Of a DNA stretch of 42,084 nt, positions 12,943 through 23,172 are shown in pieces. The translations under genes and the position numbers were made by a program. Below the pieces are notes generated by a model. The model was not told where the DNA came from, ran no database searches, and saw only the letters and a list, made by a program, of their open reading frames with translations. Position 1 is the stretch's first letter. The number at the start of each line of letters is the position of its first letter. The DNA is taken from assembly GCA_025526915.1 (NCBI GenBank), contig JAHLKH010000209.1, positions 1-42,084 on the forward strand, in the 5' to 3' direction. The DNA comes from Entophlyctis helioformis (lineage: Eukaryota > Chytridiomycota > Chytridiomycetes > Chytridiales > Chytriomycetaceae).

Positions 12943-13558
12943 CCAGCCATGCACCCAGCCGCGCACCAAGCACCACCCACCACGCAGCCACGCAGCCATA
13001 GCAAGAGCGTCAGTCATCCATCAGTCGGAGTGCCAGTCGGAGTCGGCAGCAACCCGAGGCTTGCAAGCTCACTTTGTTGGCATTTGGTCTGATTCGTTGC
13101 AAAACGGCTAAAGTGGAGAACAAAGGGCCAGGGCCAAGAGTGGCAGCCACGATGGAGATAGAGGATGGACGCTGCATGCCACGAGCAAAAGGCAGCACAA
13201 CCTCCACCGCCTGATCAGAGCAGTGAAGGGAGAAGCTGAGCATCGGACGGCGGCAACTCCAAGCGCGTGCTAGCACCCGGCCGCAATGCAGACCAGCGGC
13301 ATGGTGGCTGCCGGCCGCCGACACCCAACCCCTCGAAGCCGCGACGCCGGCCCCAGGCACTTGACACGCCAGCAGGATCTGCGGCCTCCAGTTGTGGGAC
13401 GGAGTGCGTGCATGCGTGCGAACTGCGTCACTGTCGGCCTCCTGTGGTGTCGACTGGGAACGGCCCAACGAGGCTGTGCCACGTATGCCACGTCATGTGC
13501 CCCTACAAAACCATTGCCACACCGCTTGTGCACCTCTGCTCACAGGGTACAAACAGAC
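12943..13558. other. Divergent intergenic region
   Basis: About 615 bp between the divergent starts of the copper ATPase (-) and the beta-lactamase-like gene (+), so it must hold both promoters and 5' UTRs. I see no clear TATA box and no supportable gene. The open frames here lack domain signatures and lie against the flanking 5' ends. Confidence 0.6.
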
Positions 13559-15596
13559 ATGACCGTCGAGACGTTCACCGAGGCAGACACCCTTGCGATC
13601 CGTGCCGTGGAGCAGGCCATCCTCGACTACGCTGGTTTCAAGGAAGCCGACCGTCTTGCCGCCGAGTCCAACGACGCCTTTGTTGCCCGTGCGCTGCTGT
13701 CCAAGGGCTGTGCTGCGCTGACCGTCGCCGTCTCGCGGGAAGGTGCTGTGCCTGCTTGGGCCAAGGCGTACGGCACTCGCCGCAACGGTGCTGCCATCGA
13801 GCCTGTCAAGGCCAGAGACGAGGCTGCTGCTGCTGCCTCCAAGACCGACGATGCTGCTGCCAAGACCGACGAGGCTGCGCCGACTGTCCAGGCGACTGAA
13901 TGCGTCCAAGCCGACGACAACGACGACATCGAGCCCGACGAAAAGCAGGACGATGACGGCATGGCCGGCTGGGAAGAGTGGCTTCGATCGACCGGCAAGA
14001 AGGCCATCGACGATGCGGATGCCAGCGATGCGGACATTGGCCTCATCGATGCTCCCGTCTCGCCCGCCACGGTGTTCCAGGCGGCGTCCATCTCCAAGCC
14101 GCTGACGGCCGTGGTGGTGATGCGGCTTGTGCAGCAGGGACTGCTCGATCTCGATGCAGACATCGACTCGTATCTGTGCAAGGACGGCAGTGCCGACGGC
14201 TGGCGTCTGCAGTCTGGTCTGCCAGAGTCCATGGCGCCAGCCGCACCCACCACGCTGCGCCAGCTGCTTGCCCACGCGGCCGGCACCAACGTGCACGGCT
14301 TTGGCGGATACAACCGCAAGGCCGTGCGCAACGGCACGCTTGCGATGCCTGCCAGCACGGTCGACGTGCTCAACGGCACAGGCAACTCGGACCGCGTCGA
14401 GATCAAGCTGCTGCCTGGTCTCGCGTCTCGCTACTCTGGCGTGAGTGTCTGTCGCTGTCGCTGTCACACTCTTCGCTCGCTGCTCGATGGCTGACATGCA
14501 CCTTGCCTTGGCTTGATCGGCCATTGCCACGATGCTCTGTGCAGGGCGGCACCACGATCGTCCAGCATGTGCTGGAGCAGGTCACCGGCAAGCCGTTTGC
14601 GCACATCATGGACGAGCACCTCATCCAGCCTCTCGGTCTCCTCAACACGTCCTTCCACCTCGCCATGGACACGCCTCCCAACAACGGCGACTATGCGGCT
14701 GGCCATCTCACCAACGACGGCATTCCTGTCCCTGGCGGATACTATCTGCACCCCGAGGCTGCGGCTGCCGGCTGCTGGACCACGCCCACCGATCTGAACA
14801 AGGTGCATGCAGCCATGTATGCCAGTGTGCATGGCGACAACGACGGCTTTCTGCGCAAGGATCTCGCTCAGGAGATGCTCAAGCCGCACTTTCTTGGAGA
14901 CGACGAAGGCAACTTTGGCATTGGCTGGGGGCAGGACAAGGAGACGTTTGGCGTGAGTAGCCCATGTGATCGGTTTGGCGGTATGCTCGAGGCATGCACG
15001 CTGGCTAACAACCGAGTGTCCGTATGCCCTGTGTCTCGTGTGATCAACAGCACGGCGGCTCTAATCAGGGCTACCTGTGCAACACCATGAGTGTCAAGAA
15101 GACCGGCGCGTCCGTGTCGGTCATGACATCGCAGGACGTCATAAAGGCTGTGTCAAGAATCGTTCCGGAGGTCATCACAAAGTCATACGGATGGCCTGGA
15201 CCGACTTCTGGAACTAAGCAAGATGATGGCAAGGACAAGGCTGTGCTCGAGCCCTTTTCGATCGCCGACTGCGTGGGCACGTTTGTGGTTTCCAATGCAG
15301 AGCGCATGGCCAGCAACCCTGTGCAGCCCATCGTTGTTGCCATGGGCACTGACAAGGCGACGCTCAATGCCAACGGCGATGCTGGACTGCTTGTTACGCT
15401 TCCTGGAGTGACGATGGCCGCGCCAGTGGCAGCCATCCGCACCGCACGCAAGGATGGCAAGGCACGCAAGAGCAAGGCGCACAGCATGGTGTTTGATGTG
15501 TCGCCCAGGATCGCACTTGTGTTCAAGCGTGGAGCAGATGGACTCATGAGCGTGAGCGTGTCGGACACGCCGCTTCAGTTTGTGGCCAAGCAGTAG
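13559..15596 (+). CDS. Beta-lactamase-fold serine hydrolase (class C/EstB-like)
   Basis: Serine hydrolase of the beta-lactamase/D-alanyl carboxypeptidase clan; in fungi such proteins are usually esterases or peptidases of unknown substrate. Exons 13559-14440, 14545-14952 and 15051-15596 give 611 aa, with GTGAGT donors and CAG acceptors at both introns. The catalytic SxxK is S177-I-S-K180 (codons 14087-14098), the second motif is Y292-S-G just before intron 1, and the KTG-box equivalent is HGG (residues 431-433) opening exon 3, so all three active-site elements are there. Between about residues 75 and 150 there is a low-complexity insertion rich in Ala, Asp, Glu and Lys that is not part of the fold. 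No signal peptide is visible, so a cytosolic location is likely. The ATG at 13559 is the first in-frame start compatible with the family N-terminus. The exact substrate is unknown. Confidence 0.9.
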
Positions 15597-15800
15597 GCTG
15601 CCTGACTGGGAATGAAGCCGTTGAAGCATTGCAGCCACTCCCAGTCCATGTCTGCTGCGTGCAGCAGATGCAGAGCCGTGGCCAGTGTCTGCTGTGCACG
15701 GACTTGTTCATGGTGGCTCGGTGCTGTTCGTGGTGCCACAACGCGACCGTGCACCAGCCGCCAGATGCGTTTGCCCAACAGCCACAGACTTGCGGCATCG

Positions 15801-16918
15801 ATGGACTATCGTGGCGAAGAGCTCAAGTTCAGGTCGCACTCTGGCCTGCGTATTGCCGCCAAGCGATGGGGATACGCCGATGGCTTCCCGCTGCTCGCTC
15901 TGCATGGCGTGTGTCTCTGCGACACAACCTGGCTGGCTGTGGCTACTCACTCACACTCGCTCACTCCTCCGACAGTGGTACGACAACTGCGCAACGTGGG
16001 AGGTACTGGTGCCGATACTTGTGGCCAAGTATCCAAGCATCCGCTTCGACATGGTTTGCCATGGACTATGCGGGCCATGGCCAGTCCGACCACCGAGGGC
16101 TGACATCGGCCTATTCAAGGCTGTTCGACATTGAGGACGCCCTCGCTGTTGTCAACGCTCTTGGTGAGCAGCTTGGCGGTGTGCTGTCTCTGTTCTGCTG
16201 GACTGACAGGCAGGCGACGTGTGCAGGATGGAAGGAGTATGCGATCCTGGGCCACTCGATGGGCGGCGTCAATGCAGTGTACTTGGCCGGTCTCTTCCCC
16301 AAGCAGGTCAAGCATGTCGTTGCCATTGACACCATCGCTATGATCTACTACGAGCCAGCCGAGCACACGGATGCCATCATTCAGGCCATCCATGCCCGGG
16401 CAGACTTTGTCAAGCGAGACCCTGCAGCAAGCACCAAGCGTGTGTTTGCAACAGTCGAGGAGGCAGCAGTCGCCAGATCGGCGGGCAAGTATCCGCTCAG
16501 CCTGCCCTCGGCTCGTCTCATGGCTGCGCGCGGCGTCAAGCCAGCCACTGCACCAGACGGCAGTGGCAGGATTGTGGGATACATGTGGTCGTCCGACTCG
16601 CGCATCCCATCGCCAACCAACCCGTTCAAAACAACCAAAGGATTCATCCTGGACGTTCTCGGTCGCATTGAATGCCCAGTGCTCAACATCATGGCCGACC
16701 ACACCATGCGACAGTCGTTTGCTCCGGCAGAGATCCAAGCCGCGTTCCGAGGACATCTGCATCAGCATCGCACGCAGGGCATCTCGAGCCACCACCTGCA
16801 CATGGAAACCGCGTCTGCAACTGTCATTGCCCATCTGATTGCAGGCTTTTGGAACAAAGCAAACAGCGGGACGCTGCCGGGCTCACGGATCGTGCTGCCA
16901 GAGCCGTCCAAGCTGTAA
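15801..16918 (+). CDS. Alpha/beta hydrolase
   Basis: Alpha/beta-hydrolase fold enzyme, probably an esterase or lipase-like serine hydrolase. Exons 15801-15908, 15976-16163 and 16227-16918. Seen: an N-terminal strand ending in LALHG (oxyanion region), the YAGHGQSD loop, the nucleophile elbow GHSMGG (about 16250), the acid in IMADHT (about 16690), and a late His in SSHHLHME (about 16790), giving a full Ser-Asp-His triad. In exon 2 the family match moves by one frame at the TTT run 16055-16057, as if one T were extra. Dropping one base makes 329 codons, an exact fit. It is transcribed in the same direction as the beta-lactamase-like gene 205 bp upstream but is a separate gene. No signal peptide. 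Substrate unknown. Confidence 0.85.
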
Positions 16919-17233
16919 AAGATAAACGGCCAATCAGCCATCTAGACAGTCCAAAGGAGATCTAAAAAAGTGAAGGCGAATGCCGAGACTGGAGGATGTT
17001 TTCAATCATTTCACTTTGACGTCGTCATTGAATTGTTTGTGATAATCCAGTCTCTTCGGCCCTCGATATACAGAAGATAGCGACGTCCTTTTTATCCTTT
17101 AAATGTTAGTCAACGATGTGAGTTGTGGGATTAGATTGTCTTGTGACGTGGCTGACAAACGTGGCAGTGCACAAAATCTCTGGTATGTCTCAATGGTCAT
17201 ATTGTCAAAGCAACTTTTTTGTATGTGAAGGGG
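16919..17233. other. A+T-richer intergenic region before the tRNA
   Basis: About 315 bp, visibly poorer in G+C than the genes around it, with T-runs (CTTTTTATCC, ACTTTTTTG) and no supportable coding frame. It holds the 3' end of the hydrolase transcript and the upstream flank of tRNA-Asp. Confidence 0.6.
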
Positions 17234-17305
17234 TCTTCAGTAGTATAGTGGCTAGTATCTCCGCCTGTCACGCGGAAGACCGGGGTTCGATTCCCCGCTG
17301 AAGAG
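17234..17305 (+). tRNA. tRNA-Asp (anticodon GUC)
   Basis: A complete cloverleaf can be folded. Acceptor stem TCTTCAG (17234-17240) pairs with CTGAAGA (17298-17304), with discriminator G at 17305. There is a TAGTATAGTGG-type D arm. The anticodon stem TCCGC/GCGGA encloses the loop CTGTCAC, with GTC at 17267-17269. The T arm contains GGTTCGATTCC. No intron; CCA is not encoded, as usual in eukaryotes. The D arm and GGTTCGATTCC supply the internal A and B boxes for RNA polymerase III. Confidence 0.97.
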
Positions 17306-17308
17306 CAC

Positions 17309-17314
17309 TTTTTT
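17309..17314 (+). terminator. RNA polymerase III oligo-T terminator
   Basis: Six T residues begin 4 nt after the mature 3' end of tRNA-Asp, the standard RNA polymerase III stop signal. Confidence 0.85.
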
Positions 17315-17379
17315 GCCGTTTTGCCGCACCACATCGGCAGACATATGCCGATACTGTATTCTTTTGCCAGTTCTGCATT

Positions 17380-17680
17380 TGTGGGTGCCTTCTGTGCAAG
17401 GCTGCCCGCTGTCTGGCCTCTTGTTCAACCTGTTCCTCAACGACAGCCTCGATGGCATCCCCCAGATCAGCATCCCAACCATGGCCGCTGGTCATGGCAT
17501 CCGTGGACTGATGTTTGCAGACGATGTGGTCATTCTCGCAGAGTCGCATGCAGCATTGGCAGCCGCTGTGCAAGGCGTGGCGGCATGGGCGGACAAGTGG
17601 AAGATGGCGTTTGGTGTCGACAAGTGCGGCAATCACTTCTTCATTCCAACTGCGAGTCTGGGCCATCCATCACATCACTC
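17380..17680 (+). mobile_element. Non-LTR reverse transcriptase fragment (relic)
   Basis: About 100 codons of a reverse transcriptase core. VQGCPLSGLLFNLF is the conserved [R]QGCPLSPLLFN segment, FADDVVILAES is the catalytic [Y/F]ADD motif with two Asp, and WKMAFGVDKCG matches the start of the thumb seen in LINE-type (non-LTR) elements. There is no start codon in context, no fingers domain upstream, no endonuclease, and the match ends where the ankyrin gene's 3' end begins on the other strand. It is therefore a 5'- and 3'-truncated remnant. Its left edge lies about 75 bp downstream of tRNA-Asp. Confidence 0.85.
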
Positions 17681-19126
17681 GCTTGAAATTTGCAGTTTCT
17701 TGATGGCCGACTCGATCCGCCAGAGGGTGACCATGGTGGCATTTTCGTGGTCGGCTTCTGCGAGCAGCGCTCGTGCATGGTCCAGTGTGAGGCTGTCAAG
17801 CAGGATATCGGCGACTTCGGCAGTCTTGACGCGGTTGAGTGCTCCCAGTCGAACCGCGTATTCGCAATCCATCAAGTGCTGAAGCATCTCGATATTGCCT
17901 GCTCTGACTGCAGAGTCGACAGCCCTTTCCGATGCACGGCCGCCCTTGGAATGCATGTACTTGACAATGTCCAGGTGACACGAGTTAATGGCGGCATCCA
18001 CTGCGCGGGACGTAAACACCTCACCGCGGGTCTCGTGGAGCCACTGCACAACAGGCAGATGCCCGCGGCCCGCAGCAAATAGGATCGCCCACTTGGTGCA
18101 TCCTTCCGTCCTGTTGGCATGCAGCCACTTGACAACGTGCAGATGGTTGTTTCCAGCCGCATGATCCATCGCATCCGTCGTGCATCCTTCCGTCCTGTTC
18201 TCGTGGAGCCAGATGACGGCATGCAAGTGGCCGTTGCCAGCCGCCTCGTCCATGGCAGCAGTCGTGCATCCCGTCACACCCGTTTCAAACAGGTACTGCA
18301 CAACATCGAGGTGTCCATGGCTCGCTGCTAGATCAACGGCTAGTTGCCAGTACGAGCTTGTCGGATCTTGCTCGGCCATCCAGCGATTAGGCGGCTTGTA
18401 CTTGTCGTCGAGATGCTTGAGCAGATTGAGACATCCAAAGCGGATGGCGAGGTCAGCGAGTGCGATCGCCTTCGGCAAGGCGATCAGATCGAACCAGCCC
18501 TGCCGCATGGGAATGAGAAGCAGCCGGTATTTATCGACGTGTTTGAACTCGAACTGGTATTGGGTGTCTTTGAAGCGTCCGTCTTGGGTCGTGTATGAAG
18601 TCTCGGTGTACTGAGGAAAGCGCTGGCACAGACGGTCGTACATGGAGCGAGAGTGTGCGAGGAGCAGTCCGTTGTCGGCCGTCAGGTCGGCGTCAGGCAG
18701 CAGAGCGAGATCGCCCTGCCAGTCCATCTTGAACGCTTCGATCCACAGCTGCAGCTTGGTCGCTTCGTCGAGTGTGTCCGTGTCGCTGAGCAGTCCGTTA
18801 AGGAAGCGGGTGAGCGGGCTGGCGTGCTTGAGGATCAAGGCGTGGATCTCGGCCGGTTTGCCGTCCCAGTGGCTGTCTCCGTACGCAAGGTCGCCGGTGG
18901 CTGGCGGCACCACATAGCGAGGCACAACTGGCTGCCCTGGCTCGACGGCTTGGTTGCCACTCTCTCCAACGACCTGCTCGAACACTGCCCGCACAATGTC
19001 GGTGCGGCCAAGGGCAACCAGCTGCTCGGCTGTGCTCTGCAGCTGGCTCTGCAGACTACGCACAAGCTCGTCGCTGGTTGCTCTTGTTGCGTCTGCCTTG
19101 CCTGTCGTCTGTCGCTGCTTCTGCAT
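17675..19126 (-). CDS. Ankyrin-repeat protein
   Basis: Single-exon protein of about 483 aa from the ATG at 19126; an upstream in-frame ATG at 19243 would add 39 residues. The N-terminal third is helical and polar and ends in a conserved-looking block with many Trp, Tyr and Phe. From about 18340 to 17850 there are consecutive ankyrin-like units of the AAxNGHLxVVxWLHENRTEGCT type, in which each unit ends with a short Trp-Leu-His helix. Such arrays mediate protein-protein contacts, and large families of them are common in some zoosporic fungi. The last residues (KLQISSE) abut and slightly overlap the reverse transcriptase remnant on the opposite strand, so the original C-terminus may have been replaced. 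No catalytic domain is visible; partner unknown. Confidence 0.85.
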   Translation of the reverse strand: MQKQRQTTGKADATRATSDELVRSLQSQLQSTAEQLVALGRTDIVRAVFEQVVGESGNQAVEPGQPVVPRYVVPPATGDLAYGDSHWDGKPAEIHALILKHASPLTRFLNGLLSDTDTLDEATKLQLWIEAFKMDWQGDLALLPDADLTADNGLLLAHSRSMYDRLCQRFPQYTETSYTTQDGRFKDTQYQFEFKHVDKYRLLLIPMRQGWFDLIALPKAIALADLAIRFGCLNLLKHLDDKYKPPNRWMAEQDPTSSYWQLAVDLAASHGHLDVVQYLFETGVTGCTTAAMDEAAGNGHLHAVIWLHENRTEGCTTDAMDHAAGNNHLHVVKWLHANRTEGCTKWAILFAAGRGHLPVVQWLHETRGEVFTSRAVDAAINSCHLDIVKYMHSKGGRASERAVDSAVRAGNIEMLQHLMDCEYAVRLGALNRVKTAEVADILLDSLTLDHARALLAEADHENATMVTLWRIESAIKKLQISSE

Positions 19127-19353
19127 CGTCGCAGCCACTTGCTCGCTTTGTGGTTGTCTGGACAAACTCCGCTCGACGCGACCGCGAACGATGGGGACCC
19201 TGTGTGAGTGCCGCCAACGAGCATATGCAATGGCCGGTGGCAACGTGAGATCTTGGAATACAGCACACTTCCAGACATCAGATGGTTCATTGGACTGTTT
19301 TCTTGGTGTCGAGGATGAATGGTGTGAGAGAGAGAAGGGCCGCCAAAGCGCGA

Positions 19354-20763
19354 TCAGCCCAGCACAAGAAGCATCTGGTTGAGAAGTGCCTTGAGCTTAT
19401 CAACGACTCCCGATCCGAGGCCAGAGTCAGCTCCGCCGCCGCCGCCACCACCACCACCACCGCTCTGCATGTTAGCAGCGTTGTTCTTCTCTTTCTTCTC
19501 CTTCTTCTCCTTCTTCTCGGCCTGTTTGTCGGCATTCTTTGCGGCGTTGTCGTTGTTGTTGTTGCCCCCGTTTCCCCTGTTGCCACCACCACCACCACCA
19601 CCACCGTTTCCTCTGCCTTTTCCAGCATTGTTGTTGCCACCGCCGCCACCTCCGGCATTATTCGCGTTTGCACCGTTGCCCTTCATGCCACCACCGCTAC
19701 CCTTGCCCTTGCCCTCACCACCACCACCACCACCACCACCACCACCGCCGTTGGCGATCTTGTCATTGCCGTTTCCGTTGCCCTTGCCCTTGCCCTCGCC
19801 ACCACCGCCGTTGCCCTTGCCCTTGCCATCGTCATTGCCCTTTCCCTCATTGCCACCACCACCACCGCCGTTGGCGACCTGGGAATCCGCCGCGCCATTG
19901 GCCTTTGAATTCAAGATTTGGTCCAGCCCCGCCTTGGCACAGTCCGTGGCAGCAGCCTTGACAACGACCGTGACGGTCGTCGTATCATCGTCGCCGTCGT
20001 CGCCGTTGTCGTCATCGCCGTTGTCGTCGTCGCCGTTGTTATCGTCATCATTGTCATCACCAGAGTCCGCAAGGTCAAGGGCCGCGCATTCCGTCGGTTC
20101 GGCAAGGCGAGTCGTGACGATCGTGACCGTCTTGGCATCACCACCACCGCCGCCGGCTGCGGTTGGAGGGGGAGCAGCAGCAGCATCACCGCCGCCGCCG
20201 CCGCCACCGCCACCACCACCACCGGCATTGCCGACCTTGAGCTTGTCGGCACCAACAAAGTCCTTGAAGCCTTGGTCGGCGAACAGCTGCGCGACCGACT
20301 TGCCTGCATTGTTGGCGATCGGGCTCTTGAGACTGTCGGCCGCAATCTTGTTGATCGCCTCAGCCGAGAGACCGCCGCCAGCGCCAAACTTGGCCGGCAA
20401 GTCCTGATCGGACACGAGCGCGAGGATGCCGCGCAGCTCGGGTGTCTTGGGCAGCGCCGCGTCGCCACAGAACTTGGGCAGCGCACCTGGCGTGAAGGGA
20501 TTGAAGTTGGCTTCCGTGTGGACCACGGCACGGGCGGCATCGAGGGCGGCTGCGTCGCCCGGTTTGGCTGCAGCGATTTGGTCGGCGAGCGACAGCTTGA
20601 GGCACGGGTCGGCTCCTCCGAGAAGCGCGGACGGCACCTGGCCGGCGAGCGTGCCGCCTACAGCATTCTGCACCTGGCCCTGTGCGGGCGGGTTCTGCTG
20701 GCCGAAGCGGGCGTGGGCAGGAGCCGCGATGGCGAGCGCTAGCGTCAGAGCGAGAGCGATCAT
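19354..20763 (-). CDS. Secreted Gly/Asn/Asp-rich low-complexity protein
   Basis: Uninterrupted frame of 469 aa. It opens with a classic signal peptide (hydrophobic MIALALTLALAIAAPAHA, Ala-x-Ala cleavage site). Residues about 20-165 look folded and contain two Cys; the segment has an alternating Ala/Leu helical pattern and a FADQGFKDFV motif. This is followed by poly-Gly, an acidic DDNGDDDNGDD repeat with TTTVTVVVK, long GGGG/GKGKGN tracts, a Lys/Glu cluster (KKEKKEKKEK) and a hydrophobic Leu-rich C-terminus. The hydrophobic tail raises the possibility of membrane or GPI-like attachment, but no omega site is clear. Probable cell-wall or extracellular-matrix protein. The Pro-rich frame on the opposite strand is its shadow. 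Function not assigned. Confidence 0.8.
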   Translation of the reverse strand: MIALALTLALAIAAPAHARFGQQNPPAQGQVQNAVGGTLAGQVPSALLGGADPCLKLSLADQIAAAKPGDAAALDAARAVVHTEANFNPFTPGALPKFCGDAALPKTPELRGILALVSDQDLPAKFGAGGGLSAEAINKIAADSLKSPIANNAGKSVAQLFADQGFKDFVGADKLKVGNAGGGGGGGGGGGGDAAAAPPPTAAGGGGGDAKTVTIVTTRLAEPTECAALDLADSGDDNDDDNNGDDDNGDDDNGDDGDDDTTTVTVVVKAAATDCAKAGLDQILNSKANGAADSQVANGGGGGGNEGKGNDDGKGKGNGGGGEGKGKGNGNGNDKIANGGGGGGGGGGGEGKGKGSGGGMKGNGANANNAGGGGGGNNNAGKGRGNGGGGGGGGNRGNGGNNNNDNAAKNADKQAEKKEKKEKKEKNNAANMQSGGGGGGGGGGADSGLGSGVVDKLKALLNQMLLVLG

Positions 20764-20880
20764 GTTTGTTTGGGTGAGAAGGTGGGGGATGGTGCTGGCA
20801 AGGTTTCGAGGAGGCGGGAACAATAGCCGTGGATACGAAATGGTGTGGAGGTATGTTGCCAGATCGAGACGCGATAGAAT

Positions 20881-20889
20881 GATATATTT
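20881..20889 (-). promoter_or_regulatory. TATA-like box upstream of the secreted Gly/Asp-rich gene
   Basis: On the minus strand the sequence reads CAAATATATC, about 118 bp upstream of the ATG at 20763, in the only AT-rich patch of this 304-bp gap. Confidence 0.4.
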
Positions 20890-21067
20890 GGGCCATCCAC
20901 GGCCCATAACAACAAGAAAGAGTGGCGAAGAGTGTTGGCAGTGATGGACAATCGGATGGATACCGTGCATTAGGTACAGCGCGACGAGCGGCGAGCGGCT
21001 GGCTGCGTCGCACACATCAGTTGTGCAGCGTGTGCGAGGAGGATGCGGGACTGGCCGTCCGCTGCGA

Positions 21068-22323
21068 CTAGTGCGAGAAACCAGACTTGGAAGGGTGCGA
21101 CGACGCGACATGGACAGTGCCCATCGACGACGGCGACATGGGCGACATGGGCGAGAACGGACCCTGAGATGCGTTGCCGTTGTGGTGCAGAGACAGCGAC
21201 ACCTGCGGCCGCCGACGCTCAATCAGCAGGTACTTGAGGCCGTCGAGCACGTTCCACACAAAGATAACCGAGAACGAGTTGAGTGTGCCTGCAACGACGC
21301 TGAAGCGCTGTGCCGCGCGCCAGCCCTCGGACGGCGGGAAGTCGGACACGGCGTCGGCCATGCGCACGAACATCAGCACCAGCACCGTGTTGACCATGAA
21401 CACGAGCAGGTTGGTGCCGAGCTGCAGCAGGATCGCATCGCGACGCGAGAGACCAAACAGCCGCTTCGACAGTCGCACGGGTCGCTTGGGAGCCTTGGAC
21501 GCCGACGCCGGCATGGGCAGTGCCGACGACGAGTCCTTGCCCACGGCTGTCGATCCTGCCGAGCGGCCCGACCCCGATCCCGACGACATGGGCGACATGG
21601 GCACCGACTGCGACGTTCCCGACTCGGAGTGTGTCGATCCCACACGCAGCGACTGGATGCGTGTCGCCAGCACCACGACAGCAAAGATGCAGATACACTC
21701 GTAGATGATCATGTTGACGATGCCGTGCATGCCGCTCGTCGCCTTGAACCACGCGGCGGCCCAGTTGCCCTTTTCGTTGGGCGACACGAACAGGATAAAC
21801 GACAGGTTGCGCGGGAAGTAGAGCACCATGTACGAGATGAACGAGATGATCATGGTGATGAGCGGGACCGACGAGGGCAGCATGTTGGCGGTCGAGAAGA
21901 TGGACAGCATGTCGTAGATGATCTTGGTGGATGTGATGAGCGACATGATGCCAAGCACCCAGATGCGAGTGATGGTGAGGTAAAAGTCGGTGTACACGAA
22001 CACGGACGTGGCGAGCAGCGTCTCGTCTTTGGCGATCGTGCAGCAAGAGAGTGTGTCAGTGTCAGTGTCAGTGTCAGTGTTGCATGAGTGGGCAGATGGA
22101 TGGAGGAAGGGACCGCTGGATGGTGCCACTCACAGATGATGCTGAGGATGGCATGCACAAGAAAGACAGTCACAAAGGTGGTGGGCGAGCGACGGAACGA
22201 CACCACGAGACGGAATGCGTGCCACACAAGCACGGGGATGGCGACGATGGCCAGGGCCAGAGCCAGGTACGTGCCGACGGACGTGAACTGCTGAGGGTCA
22301 AACGGAACCGTGACTGGAGCCAT
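21068..22323 (-). CDS. Seven-helix integral membrane protein, unknown function
   Basis: Two exons, 22323-22134 and 22026-21068 (GTGAGT donor, AAAG acceptor), give 382 aa and an exact multiple of three. I count seven hydrophobic segments: about residues 18-36, 45-62, 66-84, 95-125, 140-160, 240-262 and 280-305. A Ser/Gly/Met-rich cytosolic-looking loop separates helices five and six, with repeats of SPMS. The tail is Ser/Pro/Met-rich and ends SKSGFSH. The seven-helix count, long third loop and Ser-rich tail resemble a G-protein-coupled receptor, but I see no DRY, NPxxY or Lys-retinal signature, so I do not name a family. It is divergently arranged with the alpha/beta hydrolase starting at 23173. 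Confidence 0.75.
22053..22080 (+). repeat. GTGTCA hexanucleotide microsatellite in an intron
   Basis: Four and two-thirds copies of GTGTCA lie inside the single intron (22027-22133) of the seven-helix protein gene. Confidence 0.85.
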
Positions 22324-23172
22324 GGCGGTGCTGGTGGAGGATGTCTGTCTGCGTGTGTGTCCGGAGAAGAAGCGGTGCGGAAGCAGCCCGGTGTCGAGGA
22401 TGGTGCGAGGGGAAAATGGTTTGTTGTCGTCTATTAATAGGCTTGCTCGCAGGCTGGCTGGCTGGCTTTCCAGTTGACACACCCGGAGGGAGCCGCTCCC
22501 TTTTGTGGCGGACGGGCAGGCCAGCCGCACACAGGGTGGGCGAGTTGTCTGAGTGACGGAGAAGTGTGGCGCGCTGTGCTGGCTGCTGTTTCGGGACACG
22601 CGGAGTGGCGTGGCGCGTCTGGTGTGAACGCGTGCTTGTTGGCACAGGGGGCTGTGGCGTGGGCTGGACAGCGCAGTCCAGCGAGCAGCACCGCCTGCGT
22701 GGATGTGTCAGGTGCCAGTGCGGTGTGCGCCATGTGTGCCATGTGTGCCAACCAGGTTTGTGCACTGTCGTCATTGCCGTGTCGGCGCCGACATCCACTT
22801 GTGCAGCCACGCCGTTTGTGGCCGGCCGTTCATGCAGATGCACACGAGGTTCGGCCGAAGCCTGAACGGCCAAGGAGGGCATGATCGCATGTGGCAAGCA
22901 TGCAAGAGGGCATGCAAGAGGGCAATCGGCAGGACAGGAACCACTGGTGCGTGCACCAACCAAAGTTGCATCAGCGGCGTCGGGCCACACACCAGGTCTG
23001 CATGGCATGTGAATGCAGCCGTGCACGCCAGCCAGTCGGTCGGTCAGTCGGTCGGTCTGGCTCCGATTCCGCCGACGGCCACAACAGCCGATGCAGATAA
23101 ACGGCGACGCTTCCCCGCAAACAGCTCTGGCCCAGACCCTCTCAGACTCGCTCAGACCCTCTCAGACGCAGC
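22324..23172. other. Divergent intergenic region, 849 bp
   Basis: Separates the starts of the membrane protein (-) and the alpha/beta hydrolase (+) and must hold both promoters. It contains short direct repeats only: GCATGCAAGAGG about twice near 22898-22922, GGTC/GGTCA tetramers near 23037-23065, and CTCAGAC/CTCTCAGAC repeats just before the hydrolase ATG. No RNA gene and no coding frame with a recognisable domain. Confidence 0.55.
22431..22440 (-). promoter_or_regulatory. Palindromic TATA-like element CTATTAATAG
   Basis: A perfect 10-bp palindrome, CTATTAATAG, 108 bp upstream of the membrane-protein ATG, in an otherwise G+C-rich gap. It could act as TATA element or as a dimeric factor site. 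Confidence 0.45.

Noticed and set aside
13010..13468. Minus-strand open frame in the divergent promoter region
   Set aside because: No domain, no repeat or codon pattern, and it would sit across the 5' regions of two real genes.
19379..20407. Long Pro/Leu/Ser-rich open frame on the plus strand
   Set aside because: It is the exact antisense of the Gly-repeat codons of the secreted protein; no start context or domain.
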